Source: a virus
DNA: 32,153 bases
Virus record (IMG/VR): IMGVR_UViG_3300029624_000048
Coordinates: 1-32,153 of that record
Strand: one strand, 5' to 3'
This document shows positions 14,727 to 22,210 of this stretch, one piece after another. Positions within the stretch are counted from its first letter, which is position 1. Each line of letters opens with the position of its first letter. The notes beneath the pieces were generated by a model that saw only the letters and a program-made list of their open reading frames with translations, searched no databases and was not told where the DNA came from. A program made the translations under genes and the position numbers.

Positions 14727-15434
14727 TTACATGCTATAGGGCCAGTTGAGATGCTGCAGCCAGGGCGGAACGGCGCTGGGGCCGGCTTGCGGGACAGGAC
14801 CGGGCGCGACCGACGGTCCCGTCTGTGGACCTCCGCCCATAACCTGCGGCGCGGGCCCTGTGAGGCCGGGCGGGCGCTGCTGCGGCATGGGCGGGGGAGC
14901 ACCGGCTCCAGCCATGTCGAAACTGCCACCAGTTCCGGCTGGCGAGCCAGGCTCCAAGCTTTGCGCAAACTGCGGATTGCGCGGCGGTAGCGAGGCCTCC
15001 ATCATGCGGCGCTCAGTTGCAAAGTCGGGGTTCTGACCCGGAACGGGCGGCTGGCCGGGCATCTCGCCCGCTTCGCGAAGAACCTGGAAAACCGGGTTCT
15101 GCTCGGGCATGTTCTCGCCCGGACCGCCGAACAGCGCGCGGTCGGATGCAAACACCGGGTTCTGCTCCGGGACACCGGGCCTTGCGCCCGGTGACGGGAC
15201 GGGCGGCGGGGACGGCCGGTCTCCCGGCGTCGGCATCGGCGGGCGCGTCATCGGGTTAGGGCCCGGCATGGGCGGCGTTCCTGCCTGTCCCTGACCGGTC
15301 TGAGCGGGGAGTGTGTGAAACGCCGGATTGCGCGAGGGTGCCGGCGGCTTCTGACCGCTCAAGGCCTGGACAAGCATGGGATTGATCCCGCCGCCGCCAC
15401 CGCCAAATCCACCCATGAAGGGGCCAAATACCAT
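14727..15434 (-). CDS. Pro/Gly-rich low-complexity virion protein with NPxF repeats
   Basis: This gene encodes 235 residues, of which a very large share are Pro and Gly. The N-terminus is a glycine run (GPFMGGFGGGGGGINP). The middle carries five N-P-x-F motifs (N36, N92, N113, N135, N153), several preceded by E/G-Q or R and followed by a short charged patch. No folded domain is visible and the protein is presumably disordered. It overlaps the upstream S74-type gene by one base (TGATG) and precedes the M15 peptidase. It may be a linker or scaffold in the virion whose repeated motif binds a partner. That is inference. Confidence 0.6.
   Translation of the reverse strand: MVFGPFMGGFGGGGGGINPMLVQALSGQKPPAPSRNPAFHTLPAQTGQGQAGTPPMPGPNPMTRPPMPTPGDRPSPPPVPSPGARPGVPEQNPVFASDRALFGGPGENMPEQNPVFQVLREAGEMPGQPPVPGQNPDFATERRMMEASLPPRNPQFAQSLEPGSPAGTGGSFDMAGAGAPPPMPQQRPPGLTGPAPQVMGGGPQTGPSVAPGPVPQAGPSAVPPWLQHLNWPYSM
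14967..15329 (-). repeat. Five NPxF protein-motif repeats within the Pro-rich gene
   Basis: Codons for NPAF, NPVF, NPVF, NPDF and NPQF recur, with about 56, 21, 22 and 18 residues between successive motifs. The second and third copies are closest at base level (CAGAACCCGGTGTTT / CAGAACCCGGTTTTC). The irregular spacing suggests repeated short duplication or selection for a binding motif rather than a recent tandem array. Confidence 0.6.
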
Positions 15435-16543
15435 CAGTGTCGTCCTTCCAAATGATCGGTGCGTTTGTCGAGAGCCTGAATCGCGGCCATCTGCTTGCCG
15501 ACCATATCGGCAAGATCAATCATGCTCGGGGATGACCCGCCCATGAAGGCGTTGACATCCTGCGCCATCGGCCCGGTAATGCGCTCATCCGGAAGACCGA
15601 GGCCAGCTTGCGCTTCCTGCGTATATTGCCACTCGGATACCGGCACGTTGCGCATGGCCGCCAGAATGGCCTCACCGGAGACGGGCTTCTTGTCTTCCTT
15701 CAGCCGTTCATCGGAGAACAGCGCCGGGATGACGCCGAGCGCACCGCTGAGCAAGGCCCCGCTATTGGCCGCGCTGGACTGATGCGCCGCCAGCTGGTTC
15801 TGGTAATTCTGCTGGAAATAGTCCCCGATGGGCGGGGCCTGGATCTGGTAGTTCGGCAAGGGCTGGGCTTGCGGCGCCGGATAGTTCGGGATATTGCCCT
15901 GAAGCGCGGAGAACTCCTGAAACGGCAGATTGCGCTCAAGCAGCGCATTCTGGATCTGGGTCTGCCGCTCATTGCGCGCCATGATGTCGGCATCGCGCGC
16001 AAGCTGGTTCATGGAGCGCTCGCGGCCCGTCTCGAAGCGGCGCATCTCGTCCTGCCAGATTTCCGAGCCGATGGGGATGCCGCGTTCCGACATGAGAGCC
16101 TGCTGCGCATTGAACTGGTCCTCCAGTTCGGGACGCAGATAGGCCATCTGGCGGTCGAACAGCGTCTGGCCGATTTCATCGGTCGTGCCGATCTGGTCAA
16201 GGCTGAACGGATCGGTCGGCACATTGCCGAGCACCACATCGGCCTTGTCGCCAAGCCGCTGGCCGAAGCCGATGCCCTGCTCGTAGAGCGCCTGCAATTC
16301 GGGTGAATATTGCACTTGCTGGCCGGCCGGGATCTGATATTCCCGCTGCCCGACGACACGGCCCTTGTCGTCATATTCCGGAGATGTGACGGTCCGGTAA
16401 TCATATGTGACGGAGCCGAACGGCGATGTCTGCGGGACCGCATTGACCTCGGCCGAGGCATAGACAGCCTTCTCGTTCGCCTGTGACTGGGCGTTTGCCT
16501 GTTCGTACGGGCTGGGCGGTTTCGGTGGCGAGGGTGCCCCCAT
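15434..16543 (-). CDS. Virion protein with C-terminal S74-type intramolecular chaperone domain
   Basis: This gene encodes 369 residues. The N-terminus is Pro-rich (MGAPSPPKPPSPYEQANAQS), then comes a helical, Gln/Glu/Arg-rich middle (75-250). From S277 the sequence SDERLKEDKKPV, EWQYTQEAQAGLGLPDERIT, GPMAQDV and MIDLADMVGKQMAAIQALD matches a Peptidase_S74 / endosialidase chaperone domain, which trimerises fibres and then cleaves itself off just before the conserved serine. If active, cleavage would fall at F276/S277. An S74 domain on a short, mostly helical protein, rather than a long beta fibre, is a variation seen in podovirus-like phages. The gene follows the GNAT gene by three bases. Confidence 0.72.
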   Translation of the reverse strand: MGAPSPPKPPSPYEQANAQSQANEKAVYASAEVNAVPQTSPFGSVTYDYRTVTSPEYDDKGRVVGQREYQIPAGQQVQYSPELQALYEQGIGFGQRLGDKADVVLGNVPTDPFSLDQIGTTDEIGQTLFDRQMAYLRPELEDQFNAQQALMSERGIPIGSEIWQDEMRRFETGRERSMNQLARDADIMARNERQTQIQNALLERNLPFQEFSALQGNIPNYPAPQAQPLPNYQIQAPPIGDYFQQNYQNQLAAHQSSAANSGALLSGALGVIPALFSDERLKEDKKPVSGEAILAAMRNVPVSEWQYTQEAQAGLGLPDERITGPMAQDVNAFMGGSSPSMIDLADMVGKQMAAIQALDKRTDHLEGRH

Positions 16544-16546
16544 GGC

Positions 16547-17032
16547 TTAAATTCCCTTGCGTTTCATGTCAATTCGGCGTGAAATCAACGTCTTGTCCTC
16601 ATCGGTCAGCCAGCGGCAGTGCCGGTAGGTCATTCCATAGCTCAAGGCATCCAGCCCCGGCCCGAGGCCCCACTTGTGAGAGCCTTCATGGGTAAAGCCG
16701 AGAGCGCACAGCGCTTTGCGGGAGGCCTTGTTCTTCTTCTGAACGGTCGCGGTCAGCCGGATAGCTTCCAGATCGATGAAGGCGAACCGGAACGAGGCGG
16801 CGATCATCGCGCGGGGGAGGCACCAGTCGGCGTCTTTGGCCCCGTTGAACTCGATGTCATGGCCGCCGAGCAGCGGCTTGAACAGATGGAACACCACCCC
16901 GAAGCGCAAGCGGCCGGTCTCGTCTTCCCCGCCAACCGCCTCATGCAGGACATTCTGGTAGGACAGCGGGTAATCGATGCGCGATGTGACAAAGGCGACG
17001 ACATCGCCCCGGCGATCCGTGACAAACCTCAA
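16547..17032 (-). CDS. GNAT-family N-acetyltransferase in the tail module
   Basis: This gene encodes 161 residues from the TTG at 17032, which overlaps the gp10-like stop as TTGA. No ATG is available nearby in frame. Residues 44-80 contain FGVVFHLFKPLLGGHDIEFN and the strand leading to the acetyl-CoA site. Residues 92-117 (RLTATVQKKNKASRKALCAL, GFTHEG) are the classical GNAT motif B, where the N-x-A-S-x-K/R segment and the GF-HEG turn are diagnostic. SYGMTYRHCRWL closes the fold. The enzyme should use acetyl-CoA, but the substrate is unknown. Acetyltransferases of this kind do occur in P22-like structural operons, so it may modify a virion component or a host protein. Confidence 0.7.
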   Translation of the reverse strand: MRFVTDRRGDVVAFVTSRIDYPLSYQNVLHEAVGGEDETGRLRFGVVFHLFKPLLGGHDIEFNGAKDADWCLPRAMIAASFRFAFIDLEAIRLTATVQKKNKASRKALCALGFTHEGSHKWGLGPGLDALSYGMTYRHCRWLTDEDKTLISRRIDMKRKGI

Positions 17033-18543
17033 AGAAGCCCGCCCCGCTTGGCCATCACGTCGGTTGCGTACCACTCCACACTGTCGGAGGTGGAATAGGT
17101 GCGCACGACCGGGGCCACCGAGCGGCCCTTGCCGCGAATGGGGTACCAAAGTTTATGGGTTTCCGCATCGCCGGCCCATTCGGCATCGTCCCAGTCTTCC
17201 TCATCCCACGCCGCGCCTTCGGACTCGACCGAGAGATCGACGAGTTCGGCGCTCAAGGCGGTTTCGGTAAACTCGGTATCGACCTGAAACTGCGCCTGAG
17301 CGGGGCCGGAGGCGGCAATATTCGGCTTCAGAAGCGTGTACTGATAGGTGTTGCTGGCATCCGGATAGGTCCAGCCCTGGCGCGCCAGCGTGACGATCTG
17401 ATCGCCATTGTCGGAGCCGGTGCCATGCCGGAAGACATTGTTGCTGGTCGGCGCGCCGAAATACAGCTCGCCGTTCAGGTCGGCAAACATCGCCGCCGGG
17501 AGATTGGTGTAGGTGGTCCAGGCCGAGTTGCGGGTGTTGAAGACATAGATCTTGTTGCTGTCCAGCCCGGTCGGTACGACAAAGTAGACCAGCCCCTCGA
17601 AGAAATACGCCGTCCAGCCGCTGTCCGTGCCGTGCATGTCGTAATCCTGCGCCCAGGTCGGGGCGATCCGGCCCCATTCGCGCAAGGCTTCCGGACGGAA
17701 GGCGTTGCCGGCCAGAATGGCCGAAAGCGGGATCGGACCCGAGGCGGTCATGACGACCAGTTCACCGCCAACCTTGACGGTGCAATCCGGACCGACCGGG
17801 GCGGGTGCGCGGTAGCTGCCGACATGATCGAATGTGGTGGACGGATCGCCCTGATAGACGATCACCTCGCCCGTGCTCATGACGAACACCGTGAAATCAT
17901 CCGACCCGTCGCCGGCATCGCGCGACCATGATCCGACATCCATGCATTTGCCGCCCGCTGCCACCTGCGAGATCTGGAATGCGGTCAGCGCGCCGGTCAC
18001 GGCGCCGAGCCCGCCATATTCGACATCGGCGGAATTGTTTACCGTGAACCACAACCGTTCACGCACCATGGTCACGGTCTGCAGATCGGTCAGCGTAACG
18101 CCGGTAAAGCCGGTTGCCGAGGTCGAGGCGCTGCCATCATAGCGCCACGGCGTATCGCTGGCATTGACGCCGAACATCCAGCCGTTGAAATTCTCGTAAC
18201 TCCACAGATTGTCGGTGTAGCTTGCCGAGCTGGTAATCGCCGATGGTGTGGAGGACACATCGTAAAGCTCGCCGCCGGCTGCTGCGATGATGGTCTGGGA
18301 CGAGGCCCCTTCGAACTTCATCAGCGAGGGGACGGCGCTCGCCCCGGAAATCGTCTGATGGGCTTCATGGCCGGGGCGCACCTTGCACGCCCCTTCGTCG
18401 GGGAGCCAGTTCTCCAGCACCCTTGCCTCGGTCGGCTGCAAAAGCGTATAGTTGTCGCGCGTGTTAAGCCCCTGAAGCGGGGCGGCAATGGGGAAAGCGC
18501 GTGCGGTGCCGCGCCCTTGCGGAGAGCGAAGCGGATTGATCAC
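17029..18543 (-). CDS. P22 gp10-like packaged-DNA stabilisation / tail accessory protein
   Basis: This gene encodes 504 residues. The start region (FPIAAPLQGLNTRDNYTLLQ, EARVLENWLPDEG, VRPGHEAH) is the signature of phage stabilisation proteins of the P22 gp10 type, followed by repeated beta strands with WxxF/G patterns as expected for a propeller-like tail accessory factor (P22 gp10 is 472 residues). It would plug and extend the portal-gp4 channel and hold fibres or the tailspike. The start is GTG 18543, which overlaps the gp4-like stop as GTGA. The order gp4-like then gp10-like matches P22. Confidence 0.78.
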   Translation of the reverse strand: MINPLRSPQGRGTARAFPIAAPLQGLNTRDNYTLLQPTEARVLENWLPDEGACKVRPGHEAHQTISGASAVPSLMKFEGASSQTIIAAAGGELYDVSSTPSAITSSASYTDNLWSYENFNGWMFGVNASDTPWRYDGSASTSATGFTGVTLTDLQTVTMVRERLWFTVNNSADVEYGGLGAVTGALTAFQISQVAAGGKCMDVGSWSRDAGDGSDDFTVFVMSTGEVIVYQGDPSTTFDHVGSYRAPAPVGPDCTVKVGGELVVMTASGPIPLSAILAGNAFRPEALREWGRIAPTWAQDYDMHGTDSGWTAYFFEGLVYFVVPTGLDSNKIYVFNTRNSAWTTYTNLPAAMFADLNGELYFGAPTSNNVFRHGTGSDNGDQIVTLARQGWTYPDASNTYQYTLLKPNIAASGPAQAQFQVDTEFTETALSAELVDLSVESEGAAWDEEDWDDAEWAGDAETHKLWYPIRGKGRSVAPVVRTYSTSDSVEWYATDVMAKRGGLL

Positions 18544-19241
18544 GTGATCGACCAGTTTCCGTCAGGGACATTGACCGGCCACAGTCCCGGCGTCGGGGCC
18601 ATGTCGATCAGCGGCATCGGGCGGTCATCGGCCTTGAGCTGCATGTAGGCGTCCATGTATTCCGCCTTTTCCTCATCATAAGGCAGCCCGTTGCGCGCCA
18701 GATAGCGATAGCGGATGCCGAGCGTCATCAGGTTTTCATCGAGCCGGGAGACATCGGTATCGGATGTCCAGCGGTCCTTGCCCGTCCCGCCCGAATCCTC
18801 GATGAAATACTTGCTGTAATAGTCGAAGATGATGGTGTAGGAGGTCGAGCCGGGCGCAGGGTCCAGATTGATCGAGTTGTTGAACACCGAATAATAGAAC
18901 CGGATGCCGGAGACGGTGATCCCGGTTTTCAGCTCCCGCCAGCCGGCATCGCTGACATGGATGAGCGGCCATTGATCGGTCGATGACCAGATGGTCAGAT
19001 TGGCGATCCGCCGCAGATCGCTCGGCAAGGCGTAATCGGTATCATCCTCGACGGTCGAAAACGAATGCGTACGCTTGAGCGCCTGCCAGCTGAACGACCG
19101 CTCGAGCGAGCGCCCGGTATCCTGGGCGCAGCGCTTGAGCAGGCTGGCTTGCGGGGAGGTGTTGTTCGCAATCGTCGTCGGAATGTTCTGGTCCAGAACG
19201 CCCTCCATGGCGTCCTGGCACAGGGTCAGAAGATCGCTCAT
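18540..19241 (-). CDS. Head-tail adaptor, P22 gp4-like
   Basis: This gene encodes 233 residues. WQALKRTHSFSTVEDDTDYA, LPSDLRRIANLTIWSS, the GIRFYY...INLDPAP turn and RYRYLARNGLPYDEEKAEYM form the pattern of podovirus adaptor proteins that bind below the portal and seal the filled head. It is somewhat longer than P22 gp4 (166 residues). The ATG overlaps the previous stop as ATGA, and its own stop overlaps the gp10-like start as GTGA. Assignment rests on the pattern and the conserved gene order. Confidence 0.7.
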   Translation of the reverse strand: MSDLLTLCQDAMEGVLDQNIPTTIANNTSPQASLLKRCAQDTGRSLERSFSWQALKRTHSFSTVEDDTDYALPSDLRRIANLTIWSSTDQWPLIHVSDAGWRELKTGITVSGIRFYYSVFNNSINLDPAPGSTSYTIIFDYYSKYFIEDSGGTGKDRWTSDTDVSRLDENLMTLGIRYRYLARNGLPYDEEKAEYMDAYMQLKADDRPMPLIDMAPTPGLWPVNVPDGNWSIT

Positions 19242-19894
19242 GCAGCGTCCTTGACGGGGCCGGTGCCAAGCAGACTGTCAAGATGCTCCCTGGCCTTGAC
19301 CTTGAAAGCTTCGACATTCTGCGACATGCGCCGCTGGCCGTTCTTCAGCAGATAGTCCGCGAGCTTTTTCGTATCCTGCTTCGACAGGCCGGCGAACTCG
19401 TTGAGGCTCTGGATCTGATGGCAGCGGGCTGCATTGATGATCAGCGGATGCAGGACATCGCCGAACAGCACGATGGGCAGATCGTCCCGGCGCTGGTCAT
19501 CCCTGATCAGGACCGTGATGTAATGCTGGATCGCGGTCCCGAAGCGATCACGAAGGCCGGAGATATTGGCCGATTGCGTGGCCTCGGCGAGGAAGTTCTG
19601 CGGCGTGATCGCGCTGCAGGCAATGTCGCCATTCCAGCGTTTCTGCTTTTCATCATAATACTGATGCCGCACAATCGGCTTGACTGAGAGAACCATCCCG
19701 TACGGATCGCGGGTGATTTCCTCGGCGACCTGGCAGCGCGAGGATTTTTCGTGGCTCTTTGGCACTGCCCGCGCATCGCCGCAATACATCCACGGGGTTT
19801 TCTCGACCACCTCGACAACCTTGATGGTGGATGGGTGCGGCGGGCCCTCGATCTCGTCGAGTTCCGGCTCGTTCCAGCTCTTGTTCAGATTCAT
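19238..19894 (-). CDS. Structural-region protein of unknown function
   Basis: This gene encodes 218 residues beginning MNLNKSWNEPELDEIEGPPH. AAGGAG precedes the ATG at a good distance. The middle shows TPWMYCGDARAVPKSHEK, QYYDEKQKRWNGD and GTAIQHYITVLIRDDQ, and the C-terminus is a helical Lys-rich stretch (LSKQDTKKLADYLLKNGQ). Two cysteines (C38, C54) flank a basic region, without a complete zinc motif. It sits between a small beta-rich protein and the gp4-like adaptor, so it may act in head completion or assembly. I recognise no family. Confidence 0.55.
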   Translation of the reverse strand: MNLNKSWNEPELDEIEGPPHPSTIKVVEVVEKTPWMYCGDARAVPKSHEKSSRCQVAEEITRDPYGMVLSVKPIVRHQYYDEKQKRWNGDIACSAITPQNFLAEATQSANISGLRDRFGTAIQHYITVLIRDDQRRDDLPIVLFGDVLHPLIINAARCHQIQSLNEFAGLSKQDTKKLADYLLKNGQRRMSQNVEAFKVKAREHLDSLLGTGPVKDAA

Positions 19895-19905
19895 CGGACA
19901 GCTCC

Positions 19906-20271
19906 TTACTCGACCGTGGCAATCCAGTTTGTGGCGTCAACGCGGGCGATAACGATTCCCTTGCCATCGGAGACGGTCTTAGCGGCATCGGCCGATCCGC
20001 CATTGATCGCACCGCCTGACGGCGGATAGACAAGCAGGTTGGAGCCCGATCCGTTGCCGATCAGGAATTCATCGCCAATCTGGGCATCGGACGGCAAGCG
20101 CACGCCGGTCGTTGCGCCCCCGCCGGAGACATAGGTCTTGGCCGCCTTGATGGCATAGGAATCATCTTGCGAGCTGGACCCTGTTGCGGTCACGCCGGAA
20201 TCAACCGTTCCTGCGACGGCTCTGGCGGTCTCGCCGCTCATGCCGACGCCCATTGCATCGTCTATTCTCAT
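19906..20271 (-). CDS. Small beta-rich structural protein, unknown
   Basis: This gene encodes 121 residues, Gly/Ser/Ala/Thr-rich with predicted short strands (TTGVRLPSDAQIGDEFLIGN, NLLVYPPSGGAING, GIVIARVDATNWIATVE). It ends in a W-containing strand that is typical of small phage coat-decoration or fibre-associated proteins (compare TNWIATVE with strands of tail proteins in this window). AAGGATG lies upstream of the ATG at 20271. Its position between the methyltransferase fusion and the connector genes leaves the role open. Confidence 0.55.
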   Translation of the reverse strand: MRIDDAMGVGMSGETARAVAGTVDSGVTATGSSSQDDSYAIKAAKTYVSGGGATTGVRLPSDAQIGDEFLIGNGSGSNLLVYPPSGGAINGGSADAAKTVSDGKGIVIARVDATNWIATVE

Positions 20272-20297
20272 CAGAGTTCATCCTTTGGTTTCAGATT

Positions 20298-21656
20298 TCA
20301 AAGCGGTTCCGTGCACACAAACGCGCCGTCGACCTTTTCCTCGCTTGTGCTGCCGATCAGCCGGACCTTGCCGAAATACCGCTTGAGCTTCTGCTCCCAC
20401 CATTCCGGGGGCCTGACGGTCTCGTGCAGAACCTCGCCGACCGCGACGCCGAACGTGTCGCCGACAAAGCAGATATTGAAGAATGCGCCCCGTTTGACGG
20501 AGCGGGCGATATTGGCGAGAACGTCGTCGACACGCGCCTCGGGGATATGCTCCATCACATCGCAGCAATAGCCCCAATCGCCCGAAATGCCCTCCGGCAG
20601 GTCCCAGAGATTGGCGAGGCAGAATGGGATGGTGATATTGTCATCAAGACAATTGGCGACGAAATCGACCCCGAGGACGCGGTAGCCCTGATCCATCAAA
20701 GCTTTGGTCGCACGACCGGTGCCGCAACCGAAATCGATCACCTTGTCGCCCTTGTGGGAATCGAACTCATTCAGGAAGATTTCAAGCAATTTTTCGCCTG
20801 GCGAATCGTCCCGATAAGCATCATATTCCCACATCCGCTTGTATTTATCACGCTCGACTTCATCAAGCGTGGCGGTTTCCAGGAACTTTTTGCGCGCGCG
20901 AAATATGGTCGGCAGCAACCCGTCACCGTAGAGGTGAAAGTCGATGCCGAGATCGCGGAACTTCTTCCAGCGCACCAAAAAGCGCTTGGCCTTGTTCGCC
21001 ATTGGGCCGGGGGCGTAGAATTTCTGGCCCTGGAAGGTAAACTCGAAGGTCGGCTGGTCATCATTGAGCGCTTGCGGATAGGCATGATGCTGATCCGCGC
21101 CGCGATTGGATGCGTCATAGCCGTAGAAATGCCAGCTGCGATAGCCCATCGTGAAGATCACGTTGAGGCAGGACAGCCCGACACAGATGTCGCCGCCATA
21201 CTTGTCGGCCTTCGGTGCCATCTTGTGCAGCAATTCGCCGACATGCTTGTAATTATCGACGTGCCAGAGATGGACCTTGCGCGCTTTGGACAAGAGCTCG
21301 TCAATGGCGTCCGGGTGCGCCTGGCTCGCGATGACATACGTCACGTCGGGGTGTGAATTCTCGACGAACTGCACATTCAGCGAGCGCGCATCGAGCAGAA
21401 AATGATAGGTTGGCACAATGCCATGCGAGATGAGATAATCATGGCTGCCGTTCATCGAGGCAACGGAGAATCCCGCAGCCTGATGGCGCTTGATGTCGGC
21501 AAGATTATCGGAGAGAGACGGGCCGCCACCGCAAATGCAGATCCGTTTCAGCCCGACCGTGGGAAGATCACGCGCGGCGTTGATGGTAACATTCTCATAG
21601 ACTTCTTCCCAACTGACATTCTGGTCGGTCTTGAAGCGGACGGGCGTTTGAAGCAT
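20298..21656 (-). CDS. Fusion of DUF115/MptE-like (Maf-like) domain and class I SAM methyltransferase
   Basis: This gene encodes 452 residues from ATG 21656. Residues 35-185 show a DUF115 / MptE-like pattern: RICICGGGPSLSDNLADI, then GIVPTYHFLLDAR, and GGDICVGLSCLNVIFTMGYR, SWHFYGYDAS. This matches the nucleotide-binding core shared by 6-hydroxymethylpterin pyrophosphokinase-like proteins and Maf flagellin glycosyltransferases. Residues 303-400 are a SAM-dependent methyltransferase: motif I VIDFGCGTG (306-314), VLGVDF with the acidic residue after strand 2, and YCCDVMEHIPEARVDD. HETVRPPEWWEQKL resembles a C-terminal cap motif of viral methyltransferases. The gene lies directly after a terminator, between decoration and connector genes. 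A role in sugar transfer and methylation on virion or host is inferred. Neither substrate nor activity is visible. Confidence 0.75.
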   Translation of the reverse strand: MLQTPVRFKTDQNVSWEEVYENVTINAARDLPTVGLKRICICGGGPSLSDNLADIKRHQAAGFSVASMNGSHDYLISHGIVPTYHFLLDARSLNVQFVENSHPDVTYVIASQAHPDAIDELLSKARKVHLWHVDNYKHVGELLHKMAPKADKYGGDICVGLSCLNVIFTMGYRSWHFYGYDASNRGADQHHAYPQALNDDQPTFEFTFQGQKFYAPGPMANKAKRFLVRWKKFRDLGIDFHLYGDGLLPTIFRARKKFLETATLDEVERDKYKRMWEYDAYRDDSPGEKLLEIFLNEFDSHKGDKVIDFGCGTGRATKALMDQGYRVLGVDFVANCLDDNITIPFCLANLWDLPEGISGDWGYCCDVMEHIPEARVDDVLANIARSVKRGAFFNICFVGDTFGVAVGEVLHETVRPPEWWEQKLKRYFGKVRLIGSTSEEKVDGAFVCTEPL

Positions 21657-21670
21657 GGCTCTCTCATGTT

Positions 21671-21698
21671 GAAAGGGCGGGCCACCGCGACCCGCCCT
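21671..21698 (-). terminator. Hairpin terminator after the coat/decoration genes
   Basis: Read leftward, AGGGCGGG (21698-21691), a 9-base loop and CCCGCCCT (21681-21674) form a perfect 8-bp GC-rich stem followed by a short T-run (TTTC). It lies 12 bases after the decoration gene stop and just before the fusion gene. The short T-tract suggests partial termination, the usual way phages lower expression of genes downstream of coat protein. Confidence 0.7.
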
Positions 21699-21709
21699 CA
21701 ATTTCAGAA

Positions 21710-22186
21710 CTACTCGACAATCACCGGATAGGTCGCCAGCAGCTCGGACGCGCCGCCACCGGAGGCAACCGAGACGACCACCACGCCGTCAAGCGCGATG
21801 TAAGCCGTTCCGCCACCCATGGTCGCGACCGTATTGAGAAAGCCGGCCGTTCCGGAGAAATACAGCTGGGCATCGGCCGACGCATTGTCGGAGATGTTGC
21901 CGGAGAAGTTGGTCCCCTGGCAAACAACATAGCCATACTCATTGTCGGAAAACGCAACCTGTGCCCAGCCGACGAGATGGCTGGCGGCCGCCGTCGTCTG
22001 CGTGGCAGCGGTCGCCTGGAAATTCTCGTCGATGGTCACGCAGTCATACTGGTCAATCGCCCCGCTGGGCTGGTCATAAACCCATTTCTGGTTTTCCGCG
22101 CCATAGAAGCACTGACCGAGCTTGCCCTCGATGGTCGAACTCGGCGCATCGATCCGGGCATTCAGGAACGTGTAAGACGCAGTCAT
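21710..22186 (-). CDS. Head decoration-like protein
   Basis: This gene encodes 158 residues, rich in Ala, Gly and Thr with many beta strands (FYGAENQKWVYDQPSGAIDQ, YDCVTIDENFQA, GWAQVAFSDNEYGYVVCQG, TAYIALDGVVVVSVASGG). A strong GGAG-ATG context precedes the ATG at 22186. It follows the coat protein gene by 24 bases and ends just before a terminator, exactly where decoration or cement proteins are found in many tailed phages. Sequence type and position agree, but the family is not named with certainty. Confidence 0.62.
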   Translation of the reverse strand: MTASYTFLNARIDAPSSTIEGKLGQCFYGAENQKWVYDQPSGAIDQYDCVTIDENFQATAATQTTAAASHLVGWAQVAFSDNEYGYVVCQGTNFSGNISDNASADAQLYFSGTAGFLNTVATMGGGTAYIALDGVVVVSVASGGGASELLATYPVIVE

Positions 22187-22210
22187 ATCCTTGTTCTCCT
22201 TCTCGCCCGG

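Noticed and set aside
14967-15329. NPxF motifs as endocytosis-type sorting signals
   Set aside because: Such signals work in eukaryotic cells through adaptor proteins; in a phage protein of a bacterial host the likeness is coincidental.
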